DNA from: Lachnospiraceae bacterium
GTDB lineage: Bacteria > Bacillota > Clostridia > Lachnospirales > Lachnospiraceae
Direction: 5' to 3'
DNA length: 64,000 nt
NCBI GenBank assembly: GCA_015056905.1
Contig: SVFI01000004.1
Span: 62,001 to 126,000, forward strand
Part shown: positions 23,441-32,000 of the stretch, in pieces
Layout: each line of letters starts with the position of its first letter
Numbering within the stretch: the stretch's first letter is position 1
The notes under the pieces: model-generated
The model's database searches: none
What the model was told of the DNA's origin: nothing
The model's input: only the letters and a program-made list of their open reading frames with translations
Program-made: the position numbers and the translations under genes

Positions 23441-24925
23441 TTATGCAAACGGATTCTCTGTCGGATATAACATTCCCTTCGGCTGGTTAAATCCGATTTC
23501 ATCTACTGCAACACCAATATATTTGAATACTTCATAAAGCGCTTTTCCGTAATGTCCGAAAGCAACTGCTCCGTGATGAGGATAATTCTTTTCAATTAAT
23601 ACATGGCGATAGAATCTTCCCATTTCAGGAATAGCGAAAATACCGATTCCTCCGAAGGACTTTGTAGCTACCGGAAGAACTTCTCCCTGTGCAATATATG
23701 CACGAAGCTTCGTATCAGCAGTAGACTGCAGACGGAAGAATGTAATATCACCAGGCATAATATCTCCTTCAAGAGTACCCTGTGTTACTTCTTCCGGAAG
23801 GTTTCTTGCCATAATCATCTGATACTGCATACCACAGAATGATAATTTCTTGCTGTTTGTATTTCCGCAATGGAATCCCATAAATGTATCGTTATGTGTA
23901 TATGGGAATTTTCCTTCGATGGATTCTTTATACATATCAGCCGGTACCGTATTGTTGATGTCAAGCAATGTCACGATATCTTTGCTTACTGTATATCCGA
24001 TGAACTCGCTGAGTGCTCCGTAGATATCTACTTCACAAGATACAGGAATACCCATACCTGTCAGACGGCTATTAACGTAGCAAGGAACGAATCCGAACTG
24101 TGTCTGGAATGCAGGCCAGCATTTTCCGGCGATAGCAACATATTTACGATATCCTCTGTGCTCTTCAATCCAGTCAAGAAGAGTAAGTTCGTACTGAGCC
24201 AGTTTAGGTAAAATACTTGGTTTGTTATTTCCTGATCCGAGTTCTTCTTCCATTTCTTTTACTTTCGCAGGAATTCTTTCGTCATTTTCATGCTTCTTGA
24301 ATGCTTCAAACAAGTCAAGCTCTGAGTTTTCCTCGATTTCAATACCGAGATCATAAAGTGGTTTGATTGGTGCATTACAAGCAAGGAAGTTGAGCGGTCT
24401 CGGTCCGAAGCTAATAATCTTTAAGTTTGCAATCGCATCAATTGCACGTGCAATCGGTACAAATTCATGAATCATATCTGCACAAGCTTCTGCATCACCA
24501 ACCGGGTATTCCGGAATATAAGCTTTTGTGTTACGAAGCTTTAAGTTGTAGCTTGCATTGAGCATACCACAGTAAGCATCTCCACGACCCTGAATCAGGT
24601 CATCCTGTGATTCTTCTGCTGCTGCACAGAACATAACAGGTCCGTCATAATGTTTTGCAAGTAATGTTTCTGCAATTTCAGGACCAAAGTTTCCAAGGTA
24701 TACACAAAGTGCATTACATCCTGCTTTCTTCACATCCTCAAGCGCCTGTACCATGTGAATTTCGCTTTCTACGATACAGATTGGACATTCGTAAATTTCT
24801 GCCGCATCATATTTTGCTGCATAAGCTTCTACTAAAGCCTTTCTTCTGTTTACGGAAAGTGATTCCGGGAAACAGTCACGTGATACTGCTACAATACCGA
24901 TTTTTACTTCTGGTGCGTTTAACAT
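23441..24925 (-). CDS. L-fucose/L-arabinose isomerase family protein
   Basis: A 494-residue member of the fucose/arabinose isomerase superfamily, which interconverts aldoses and ketoses with Mn2+. Family features: the N-terminal Rossmann-like part with IVAVSRDCFPESLSVNRRKA, and the central and C-terminal parts with CWPAFQTQFGFVPC, SCEVDIYGALSEF, FHCGNT and HHGAVAFGHYGKALYEVF; the Glu, Asp and His residues in these blocks are in the expected metal-ligand regions. The neighbours (xylulokinase, transketolase) suggest that it feeds a pentulose into the pentose phosphate pathway, but the substrate is not set by sequence. Confidence 0.82.
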   Translation of the reverse strand: MLNAPEVKIGIVAVSRDCFPESLSVNRRKALVEAYAAKYDAAEIYECPICIVESEIHMVQALEDVKKAGCNALCVYLGNFGPEIAETLLAKHYDGPVMFCAAAEESQDDLIQGRGDAYCGMLNASYNLKLRNTKAYIPEYPVGDAEACADMIHEFVPIARAIDAIANLKIISFGPRPLNFLACNAPIKPLYDLGIEIEENSELDLFEAFKKHENDERIPAKVKEMEEELGSGNNKPSILPKLAQYELTLLDWIEEHRGYRKYVAIAGKCWPAFQTQFGFVPCYVNSRLTGMGIPVSCEVDIYGALSEFIGYTVSKDIVTLLDINNTVPADMYKESIEGKFPYTHNDTFMGFHCGNTNSKKLSFCGMQYQMIMARNLPEEVTQGTLEGDIMPGDITFFRLQSTADTKLRAYIAQGEVLPVATKSFGGIGIFAIPEMGRFYRHVLIEKNYPHHGAVAFGHYGKALYEVFKYIGVAVDEIGFNQPKGMLYPTENPFA

Positions 24926-24989
24926 GTTTGAAATCCTCCATTTCGTTTTGCTATACTTTTATTTTAATTGCGTTCACAATTAGGTTCTT

Positions 24990-25610
24990 TTATTCATTCA
25001 GATTCAGGTTCTTTCCTACAAGACCGATATGTGCTCCTGCGTCAAGACCGCCTTCCGCATGACCGATCAGCCATTTGTTCGTTGCGGTAATCAAATTATC
25101 TTCTCTTCCGCCATGTTCTTTTTCTAACGGGTAATTTGTTCCTCTCGGAAGAACAATCGCTACCTTAAATCCCTCGTTGTTATAACTGCAAGGTGCATAA
25201 TGAAGAGTCGTCGCATACAGTTCAACCGCAACTCCCTTCGGAACTTTAAATGCTTCCATCAAAGATGTATCATATGTAAAATCATCTGTGATATCCTGCT
25301 GACATCCGAGCATCAGCACTGCATCCGTTGCTGCTACATTAATTTCGGAACTTCTGTGATATTCTACTGCATTGAGCATCACATTATGACCGTTGCAATA
25401 TCCGATTTGAATCGGAAGCTCTCCGTAACATTTTGCCTGAATTTCTGCCATTGACGATGTGGCTTCCAGCTCTGCAATCGAAGGCTCATAAGCAACGCCT
25501 TCCGGAAGCGGAGTGCTGTCCATTGCTTCCACCAGCGGAGCAAAATCTACATTATCTACGATTCTTCCGTATTTTTTAAATTTAGGATCTGTAATTTCTA
25601 AAATCTGCAT
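24990..25610 (-). CDS. DUF4867 family protein in sugar operon
   Basis: A 206-residue protein that I recognise as DUF4867. The predicted beta-rich profile and the paired His/Glu residues (LNAVEYHRSSEINVAATDAV, and LHYAPC further on) look cupin-like, which would suit a sugar isomerase or epimerase role, but that is inference. It lies between xylulokinase and the fucose/arabinose-isomerase-like gene with short gaps, so it is likely needed for the same sugar. AAGGAGAGATTCCC provides the ribosome binding site. Confidence 0.75.
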   Translation of the reverse strand: MQILEITDPKFKKYGRIVDNVDFAPLVEAMDSTPLPEGVAYEPSIAELEATSSMAEIQAKCYGELPIQIGYCNGHNVMLNAVEYHRSSEINVAATDAVLMLGCQQDITDDFTYDTSLMEAFKVPKGVAVELYATTLHYAPCSYNNEGFKVAIVLPRGTNYPLEKEHGGREDNLITATNKWLIGHAEGGLDAGAHIGLVGKNLNLNE

Positions 25611-25642
25611 GGGAATCTCTCCTTTCTCCTATCTCATAAAAG

Positions 25643-27115
25643 CTATTTGGTTATGATATCATAAAGTGGTTTACAAGCCGGATAAATCTCTTTGAACTGT
25701 TGATACTTTTCTTCGTATTTCGCAACAAGTTCTGCTTCCGGTTTTACTGTATCAACCACTTTCACAATCTTGGCCGCTGCATCTTCCACACTTGCAAACT
25801 CACCATTTGCTACTGCTGCAAGCATTGCTCCGCCGAGCGCCGGTCCCTCTTCACTTTCGATGACGTCCACTTCAAGATCCATGATATTGGCAATCATCTT
25901 TTTCCAAAGCGGACTCTTCGCTCCGCCACCGCAAATCTTTGTACGCTTAATGTCAATACCAAGACTTCTTGCTACCTCAAGAGAATCACGAAGCGCAAAT
26001 GCAACACCTTCAAGTACTGCCTGTGTCATGTCTTCTCTGGAAGTGTCCATTGTCATTCCGATGAAGGTCCCCCTCGCATTTGGATTATTGTGCGGTGAAC
26101 GCTCACCCATCAGGTATGGCAGGAAGAACACATGATTTTCACCAAGTTTTGTAATATCTTTCTGCTCTGCTGCGTAATCTTTCGTGCGAACGATATCATC
26201 CATCCACCATTTGTTACAGCTGGCTGCACTGAGCATGCACCCCATCAGATGGTAATGTCCGTCTGCATGTGCAAATGCGTGAAGTGCATTATTTTGGTCC
26301 ACACCGAATTTATCCGATGAAATAAAGATGGTTCCGCTTGTTCCGAGAGAAATGTTGCACATTCCGTCTCCGACGGTTCCTGTTCCCACTGCTGCCGCCG
26401 CATTATCACCTGCACCCGCAACTACTTTACAGCTTTCAGGAATACCAAGCTCTGCCGCAATTTGCGGAAGAACGGTTCCGACGGTCTCATACGATTCAAA
26501 AATCTTAGCCAGCTGCGATTCTTTTACGCCGCAGATTTCACACATTTCTTTGGACCAGGTACGGTTCTTAACATCGAAAAGTAACATTCCCGATGCATCG
26601 GAAACATCTGTACAATGTACTCCTGATAATTTATATGCTATGTAATCTTTCGGAAGCATAATCTTCTCAATCTTCTCGAAATTCTCAGGCTCTTTGTTCT
26701 TAACCCAAAGCACCTTCGGTGCTGTAAATCCTGTAAAGGAAATATTCGCTGTGTACTCGGAAAGTTTGTCTTTTCCGATAACATTATTTAAATAGTCACA
26801 CTCTTCTGTTGTACGCCCGTCATTCCATAAAATCGCAGGACGAATCACATTATCATCTTTATCTAAAATAACAAGTCCATGCATCTGTCCGCCGAAACTG
26901 ATTCCTGCTATCTGTGATTTGTCCGCATCTGCAATCAGCTCTTTGATTCCGGCCATTGTCTGCTCATACCAATCTTCCGGTTTCTGCTCGCTCCAGCCCG
27001 GATGCGGGAAATACAGCGGATATTCCTTTGATACGATGTTTTGAATCTTACCTTCTCCATCCATAAGCAGCAATTTTACTGCGGATGTTCCTAAATCCAC
27101 CCCAATATATAACAT
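25643..27115 (-). CDS. xylB: Xylulokinase
   Basis: A 490-residue FGGY-family kinase that phosphorylates D-xylulose to xylulose-5-phosphate using ATP. Seen: YIGVDLGTSAVKLLLMDGEG (phosphate 1), FGGQMHGLVILD, NISLGTSGTIFIS (phosphate 2) and CGGGAKSPLWKKMIAN (adenosine motif). First gene of the operon, with GGAGGACGAGG before ATG. Promoter and LacI-type operator lie 40-90 bp upstream. Other FGGY pentulose kinases cannot be fully excluded. Confidence 0.92.
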   Translation of the reverse strand: MLYIGVDLGTSAVKLLLMDGEGKIQNIVSKEYPLYFPHPGWSEQKPEDWYEQTMAGIKELIADADKSQIAGISFGGQMHGLVILDKDDNVIRPAILWNDGRTTEECDYLNNVIGKDKLSEYTANISFTGFTAPKVLWVKNKEPENFEKIEKIMLPKDYIAYKLSGVHCTDVSDASGMLLFDVKNRTWSKEMCEICGVKESQLAKIFESYETVGTVLPQIAAELGIPESCKVVAGAGDNAAAAVGTGTVGDGMCNISLGTSGTIFISSDKFGVDQNNALHAFAHADGHYHLMGCMLSAASCNKWWMDDIVRTKDYAAEQKDITKLGENHVFFLPYLMGERSPHNNPNARGTFIGMTMDTSREDMTQAVLEGVAFALRDSLEVARSLGIDIKRTKICGGGAKSPLWKKMIANIMDLEVDVIESEEGPALGGAMLAAVANGEFASVEDAAAKIVKVVDTVKPEAELVAKYEEKYQQFKEIYPACKPLYDIITK

Positions 27116-27153
27116 CCTCGTCCTCCTTATTTATACCTATAGTTTTACCATTG

Positions 27154-27167
27154 TGTGCCCGTGCACA
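27154..27167 (-). promoter_or_regulatory. Candidate LacI-type operator O1 at xylB start site
   Basis: 14-bp inverted repeat (+ strand TGTGC-CCGT-GCACA). It covers the expected transcription start of the xylB promoter, the right place for repression by the divergently encoded LacI protein. Confidence 0.55.
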
Positions 27168-27172
27168 TTTTT

Positions 27173-27201
27173 ATCATAATATGAATCTGGCTAATTTGCA
27201 A
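27173..27201 (-). promoter_or_regulatory. Promoter of xylB sugar operon
   Basis: On the - strand TTGCAA (27201-27196), a 17-bp spacer and TATGAT (27178-27173); operator O1 begins 5 bases downstream. Confidence 0.7.
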
Positions 27202-27301
27202 TATCTATTTTACAAATCTGTTGTTTTTGTTGGTTTTAACGAATGTTTTTTATATGTAATGCCTTTTTTACATGGTCTTTTGGTATAAAGTTACAATTTG
27301 C

Positions 27302-27315
27302 GTGCACGTAGCACA
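27302..27315 (+). promoter_or_regulatory. Candidate LacI-type operator O2
   Basis: GTGC-ACGTA-GCACA resembles O1 (GTGC-CCGT-GCACA) with one extra central base. It lies just upstream of a TTGACT (27323-27328) that may be the -35 of the regulator gene. About 147 bp separate O1 and O2, so looping or autoregulation is possible. Confidence 0.45.
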
Positions 27316-27396
27316 TTTCTGTTTGACTTTATCATATCTATATGTTAGCTTATTTAGTATAAACAAAAGATTCCTGTAAAAAGGAGGATTGACTTC

Positions 27397-28419
27397 ATGG
27401 CGACAATTAAAGAAATTGCGGAACTGGCCGGCGTCTCACGCGGAACCGTTGACAGAGTCCTTAACAAAAGAGGCTCCGTCAATCCACAGACCGCCGAGAA
27501 AGTACTGGAAATCGCACAGGCTCTTGATTATAAACCAAACCGTGCAGGTCTTGTACTTGCAGCACAGAAGAAAAATTTAAAACTCGGAGTTATTTTGTTT
27601 GGTGAGGGAAATCCGTTTTTTGATGAAGTGATTGACGGAATCCGTCACAAAGAGGAAGAACTCGCATGCTATAACTGCAGCGTGACAATCAAGCGGGTCG
27701 CCGTTGACACAGATGAACAGTTGCGTGCTATTGATGAACTTGTGTCAGAGGGCATAAACGGCATTGCCATTTCCCCGACAAATGATGCACGACTTGCAGC
27801 TAAAATTAACGAGTTGTATGACATGGACATTCCGGTGGTTTCTTTGAATACAGACATTCCTGACTGTAAACGGATCGCTTTTGTCGGAAGTAATTATTAT
27901 CAGTCCGGAGCCACAGCCGCAGGTCTGATGCGTCTGATCGCCAAAGGTGACGACGTGAATGTTGGAATTATTGCCGGTTCCTCCGAGATTCTCTGTCATA
28001 CCGAGAGAATTGCCGGTTTCCGACATGCCATTGAAAAATACGGGCATATTAATGTGGTGGAAACGATTATGAATCACGATGATGATTTTGTAAGTTATGA
28101 TATGACTTCTCAGCTTTTAAAGGAACATCCGGAAATAAACGCCCTGTACTTTGCTGCAGGCGGAGTTTACGGTGGTTGTCGCTCTGTTATCGCAAAAGAC
28201 CGTTCTAAGGATATGACGATTATTACTTTTGATCAAGTCACAACGACCAAAGAGATGATAGAAAAAGACGTGATTTCGGCTACTATTTGCCAGGAACCTT
28301 TCGTACAGGGCAGTAATCCTTTGGATATTTTATTTACTTACCTTGCCACAGGTGAACTTCCGGAGCAGGAATACAATTACACCGCTGTGGATATCAGGAT
28401 TAAAGAGAATTTGGATTAA
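27397..28419 (+). CDS. LacI family transcriptional regulator
   Basis: A 340-residue LacI/GalR regulator. The N-terminal DNA-binding domain is complete (ATIKEIAELAGVSRGTVDRV, then the LDYKPNRAGLVLA hinge region). The effector domain, about residues 62-335, is of the periplasmic sugar-binding type (LGVILFGEGNPFFDEVIDGI, PTNDARLAAKINELYDMDIP, LYFAAGGVYGG). It is divergent from the xylB operon and most likely represses it through the two GTGC...GCAC sites. AAAAAGGAGGATTGACTTC precedes ATG. Confidence 0.92.
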   Translation: MATIKEIAELAGVSRGTVDRVLNKRGSVNPQTAEKVLEIAQALDYKPNRAGLVLAAQKKNLKLGVILFGEGNPFFDEVIDGIRHKEEELACYNCSVTIKRVAVDTDEQLRAIDELVSEGINGIAISPTNDARLAAKINELYDMDIPVVSLNTDIPDCKRIAFVGSNYYQSGATAAGLMRLIAKGDDVNVGIIAGSSEILCHTERIAGFRHAIEKYGHINVVETIMNHDDDFVSYDMTSQLLKEHPEINALYFAAGGVYGGCRSVIAKDRSKDMTIITFDQVTTTKEMIEKDVISATICQEPFVQGSNPLDILFTYLATGELPEQEYNYTAVDIRIKENLD

Positions 28420-28425
28420 ATACAA

Positions 28426-28456
28426 GCAGGGAGTATTGCAAAACAATACTCCCTGC
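28426..28456. terminator. Bidirectional terminator, copy 1 of a related hairpin
   Basis: Perfect 13-bp stem GCAGGGAGTATTG / CAATACTCCCTGC with a 5-base loop between the convergent lacI and Ig-like genes. A closely related hairpin lies at 30977-31022. Confidence 0.88.
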
Positions 28457-28471
28457 TCTTATTTTACTATC

Positions 28472-30313
28472 TTATTTTTTCTTAACCGTGACTTTCACCT
28501 TTACTGTCTTCTTACCACATTTAACAGTAATTGTTGCTTTTCCTGCTTTCTTTGCCTTAATTTTTCCGGTTTTACTTACAGTTGCAACTTTCTTGTTGCT
28601 TGACGTATAAGTTACTTTTTCTAAGGTTGTTACAGGTGTCTTTGTCACTTTCAACTGATAAGATTTCTTTACTTTTAAGGTAATATTCTTCTTATCCACT
28701 GCAATCTTAGTACATTTTACAGCCTTCTCCTGAACCGTAATCGTTACAGTCGCTTTCGCACCTTTTTTGGTCGTCACGGTAATGGTTGCTTTTCCGGCTT
28801 TTTTAGCCGTAATCTTTCCTTTTGAATTTACGGTTGCAACCTTTTTATCACTTGACTTCCAGCTCTTAATCTTGTCACCTTCCATTACAGTCGCCTTGAT
28901 TGCGGTGGTTGACTTTCCTTTTTGGAGTGCAACTTTCTTGACATTTAATGTGACTTTATACTTCGGCAACGTTTCTGTGTCTAGCACTTGACCACAAGTG
29001 GTACATTTCTGCTCTTTCAAACCTTTTGCCTTAGCTGTCGCTTCTTTGGTAACTGTCCATTGCCCTGCTGTATGAGTATGCACAAGTTTTGCAATCGCGG
29101 ATATTTCCAACGTTTCGCCGCAAACTGTACATTTCTTAATCTTAGTTCCTGTCTGCTGCTCTGTCGCTGCTATTGTCACAATCCAATCAGATGATGTATG
29201 TACATGTTCATCTTCGTATACAATTGCGTATGTTGAAAATCTATCTGTCTTAAAGTGGATTTTTCCTCCATCGTTTGACACATGGCATTCTAATTTGTGT
29301 GTTTCATGTTTTCCGCCTTTTTTGTGGTGCCGAACTACATGGAATTTACGACCTTTTTTACGCATATTATCCGGAAGATCGATAGTTACATCCATCGGAG
29401 CTTTTACTTCCGTAATATTCGTAGTTCCATCTACACCTTCTACAGTAGCGGTCACACTCAAATCCACATAATAAGTGCCGTCTACACTTTCATCTTTAAC
29501 AGTCTCTTTGATTGCATTTTCTATTACATCGTCCACCTGAGTTTCTGTCTTTGGATCTGCTTTCATATCCACTGTCAGCTTATTACTCTGCTCGATTGCA
29601 TCCTTCTGCTCCTGCGTAAGCTCTGTCATTGCATTCGGTTCCGGTGTCTCTGCAATGTCAACACTTCCCGTGAAACTTCCGGAACTCGTTGTCTCAGAAT
29701 TGATATCGTAAAGCCAAACAGTAATATCTTCATCATGTCCGCTTTCCGTTCTGCCATCCCAATAGGTTACGGTAGCCTCTTCTGCCTTTGTTTTTTGTCC
29801 TTCTAAATCATCTCTTGTAAATACGTATTGTTCATAATTTTCCGGATCAGAACCATTTACGATAGCTGCACTGTAGTCATATCCTTCTTTAAATCCAATA
29901 GAAAGCTTCTCAAAACGGCCTCCAAATTTCATATCACAGTAAATATTTACGTGCATTTCCGGATACACAAACGGCTCCATCAAAACAGCATAATCATTTC
30001 CTTTGAGGTACTGTGTCAATGCTGTTTTCTGTTCCGCTTCCATACCATTATCGTATGTAATCTTCTCGCCCAGTGTAAAGTAGTCTAAATTACCTTCTAC
30101 TACTTGATTCACATGATATACTTCACCTAAGTAAACACTCACAAACTGTGTATCTGCAAGGCTTTCCGGAATAATTTGTGCTGCATCTTCCTGCGGAATA
30201 GAATCACGAAGCATATTTAAATCATAAACTTTGTCTTCAATAAATATTCCGTTTACTTCATCGTGAACTGTCATATATACATCCTGTCCGGAAACAAAAT
30301 TGATACCTTTCAT
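28472..30313 (-). CDS. Ig-like surface protein, main part of a probably frameshifted gene
   Basis: A 613-residue frame without its own signal peptide. It contains an N-terminal region of unknown fold, an acidic middle, two repeats with paired Cys-x-x-Cys (KKCTVCGETLEIS and EQKCTTCGQVLDTETLP, each preceded by HT..W), and two C-terminal Big_2 Ig-like domains (KKVATVNSKGKITAKKAGKA and KKVATVSKTGKIKAKKAGKA). The end is very lysine-rich. The preceding frame (30310-30534) supplies the signal peptide and overlaps by 4 bp, so one inserted base between about 30318 and 30330 would fuse both into one exported protein. A coupled ATGA pair is less likely because secretion of this part would then be lost. 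Confidence 0.7.
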   Translation of the reverse strand: MKGINFVSGQDVYMTVHDEVNGIFIEDKVYDLNMLRDSIPQEDAAQIIPESLADTQFVSVYLGEVYHVNQVVEGNLDYFTLGEKITYDNGMEAEQKTALTQYLKGNDYAVLMEPFVYPEMHVNIYCDMKFGGRFEKLSIGFKEGYDYSAAIVNGSDPENYEQYVFTRDDLEGQKTKAEEATVTYWDGRTESGHDEDITVWLYDINSETTSSGSFTGSVDIAETPEPNAMTELTQEQKDAIEQSNKLTVDMKADPKTETQVDDVIENAIKETVKDESVDGTYYVDLSVTATVEGVDGTTNITEVKAPMDVTIDLPDNMRKKGRKFHVVRHHKKGGKHETHKLECHVSNDGGKIHFKTDRFSTYAIVYEDEHVHTSSDWIVTIAATEQQTGTKIKKCTVCGETLEISAIAKLVHTHTAGQWTVTKEATAKAKGLKEQKCTTCGQVLDTETLPKYKVTLNVKKVALQKGKSTTAIKATVMEGDKIKSWKSSDKKVATVNSKGKITAKKAGKATITVTTKKGAKATVTITVQEKAVKCTKIAVDKKNITLKVKKSYQLKVTKTPVTTLEKVTYTSSNKKVATVSKTGKIKAKKAGKATITVKCGKKTVKVKVTVKKK

Positions 30314-30534
30314 ATTTCCGGAAGAAGATACAACTCATTTGTATATTCCGCATCTTCATGGACAACCGGATATTCTCCCTCCCAATTCATATAATCTGTT
30401 GTAAGCAGACCGACTGCTGTCTGCTCCTTGTTTTCCATTTCCTCTTCCGCATAAACAAGCATTCCCGGTAACAATCCGAAAAGCATGCAAATACTTAAGA
30501 ATATAGAAAGTAATCTTTTTCCCTCTCTACACAT
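30310..30534 (-). CDS. Signal-peptide part of the frameshifted Ig-like surface gene
   Basis: A 74-residue frame: signal peptide LLSIFLSICMLFGLLPGMLV with cleavage near VYAEEE, then a short mature segment that stops at TGA within the start of the next frame. AAAAGGAGGAACCAT provides a good ribosome binding site. On its own it would be a very short secreted peptide; with the downstream frame (reading VVSSSGNMKG just before its ATG) it makes a normal signal-anchored surface protein. Either a real mutation, a phase-variation event or a sequence error. Confidence 0.65.
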   Translation of the reverse strand: MCREGKRLLSIFLSICMLFGLLPGMLVYAEEEMENKEQTAVGLLTTDYMNWEGEYPVVHEDAEYTNELYLLPEI

Positions 30535-30607
30535 ATGGTTCCTCCTTTTTACTCATAAAAGGTTTGCTTTATCTTATAAAAAATATTTTACTCCCCATAT
30601 TGCCTTG

Positions 30608-30636
30608 TTGTCAATTTATACTATCATTATGATAAT
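30608..30636 (+). promoter_or_regulatory. XRE gene promoter with palindrome at -10
   Basis: TTGTCA (30608-30613), 17-bp spacer, GATAAT (30631-30636). A perfect 13-bp palindrome TATCAT-T-ATGATA (30622-30634) overlaps the -10, the usual place for self-repression by a small XRE protein. Confidence 0.5.
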
Positions 30637-30687
30637 GCAATATCTTTACGTCTGTTTTACTATTTACCCAAGGAGATTTTACTAGTT

Positions 30688-30975
30688 ATGATTTCAGACA
30701 AAATTAAACGTTTAAGAGAACAAAAAGGATTAACTCAAACCGAACTTGCCAAAATACTCGGCATTACCCGCTCCAGTGTAAATGCATGGGAAATGGGTAT
30801 TTCCGTTCCTTCTACCCAATACATTGTAGAACTGGCAACTATATTTAAAGTCTCTTCCGACTTCTTATTGGGATTAGAAAGTTCCACTTCTGTTAATGTT
30901 TCCGGACTTGCAGAAAGTGATATTGAATTTATACATACAACAATTAATCATCTGCGAATGAAAAATAAGTTATAA
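30688..30975 (+). CDS. XRE family helix-turn-helix regulator
   Basis: A 95-residue DNA-binding protein. The HTH covers about residues 5-60 (IKRLREQKGLTQTELAKILG, SSVNAWEMGISVPSTQYI), followed by LATIFKVSSDFLLGLE and a short variable tail. Divergent from the Ig-like surface gene, which it may control together with itself. CAAGGAGATTTTACTAGTT precedes ATG. Confidence 0.9.
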   Translation: MISDKIKRLREQKGLTQTELAKILGITRSSVNAWEMGISVPSTQYIVELATIFKVSSDFLLGLESSTSVNVSGLAESDIEFIHTTINHLRMKNKL

Positions 30976-30976
30976 A

Positions 30977-31022
30977 AAGCAGGAAGTATTGCAAAATTAT
31001 TATTTTGCAATACTCCCTGCTT
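30977..31022. terminator. Terminator-like hairpin, copy 2
   Basis: A 21-bp stem with one mismatch (AAGCAGGAAGTATTGCAAAA / TTTTGCAATACTCCCTGCTT) after the XRE gene. Its arm is almost the same as that of the hairpin at 28426-28456 (GCAGG(G/A)AGTATTGCAAAA), so the two share an origin. Confidence 0.8.
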
Positions 31023-31027
31023 TAGAA

Positions 31028-31225
31028 TTATGATTCCGTATCAAAACGATATACTTTCTTCCCCTCTGCTATTCGTTTGATGTCCTCTAAACATTTTTCA
31101 CTTACACTATCCTCATCTCTCATTTCAAACTTTTTCTTTAATCGAATATTTTCTCTTACTATGTCTCTCAGAAAAAAACTCAGTTCAATTTCAAAATAGG
31201 AAAACTTAACTTTACAGGAAAGCAT
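31028..31225 (-). CDS. Possible small protein of unknown function
   Basis: A 65-codon frame (MLSCKVKFSYFEIELSFFLR..., then charged helix LEDIKRIAEGKKVYRFD). No convincing ribosome binding site precedes it. It may be a genuine small protein, a gene remnant, or chance; a TATACT at about 31277-31282 on the - strand could be a -10. The stretch 30976-31356 holds nothing else apart from the hairpin. Confidence 0.3.
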   Translation of the reverse strand: MLSCKVKFSYFEIELSFFLRDIVRENIRLKKKFEMRDEDSVSEKCLEDIKRIAEGKKVYRFDTES

Positions 31226-31356
31226 CTATGTACTTTTTACTGTCTTCTCTTTTGTGTGTTGAAAAATTTATCGAATAGTATAATGGTGAAACGAAATATG
31301 GAAATATTTGTAAACAGACCTTATCACTCGAATATTCGGTTAATCAATGACAACTT

Positions 31357-31985
31357 CTAATCCGAACTCAACATTCCGACGAGTTCTTTATATCTCTTTG
31401 TCTGATTACGAATATCTTCCTCCGTCACCCCATAATACAAATGTATATCTTTAGCAATTTCCGCCAGCTGCTTCATCTCTTTTTTATTTCCGCTGTATGA
31501 ACAACCCAGAAAATCCCACTTAAAATCGATATCGACATCCAGCCTTCCTTTGCCCAGACGAATTTCATAGACATGATAATCCATAGGCATCTTTTCATCC
31601 GGAATGGTCGCAATAAAATCACTTCTCTTTTGCACGAGCTTTAGCATCTGAACAACCGCCTCATTCGTCATTTCTTCCGGAGGAGAAATCTCTGCAAAAT
31701 CGCCGAGCAAATCCGGACGATACTGAATGATAAGCCCCTCCTTCAGACCCGTCTTCTGCTCCCTGTATTTATGTGTCGTTTCCGAAACTTCTGCCGCTTT
31801 GTATTTTTCTTTTATATATGCAGCTACTTCCCCCAAAGAATGTGCACCGGGCACAATCTTCTTTACCACGCGGTCTCTTTTTTTCTGATAAAAATAGCTA
31901 TCTTGCTCGGTTTTTTTCCTAATTCACTCGGATGAGCCAGCCACTGACTCATAGATTCCTTTGCTGCTTGCATTTGTGCATTCAT
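31357..31985 (-). pseudogene. Frameshifted gene of unknown function
   Basis: The main frame (31357-31869, starting at a poor GTG without ribosome binding site) encodes about 170 residues (KKIVPGAHSLGEVAAYIKEK... IRLGKGRLDVDIDFKWDFLG...). Directly upstream, a different frame starts at ATG 31985 with GGGAGGAAAATAG before it (MNAQMQAAKESMSQWLAHPS...) and stops at 31863. One extra A in the A7 run near 31876-31888 would join them into about 211 residues reading ...FIRKKRDRVVKKIVPG. I recognise no domain. Homopolymer indel in reality or in assembly. Confidence 0.6.
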
Positions 31986-32000
31986 CTATTTTCCTCCCAT

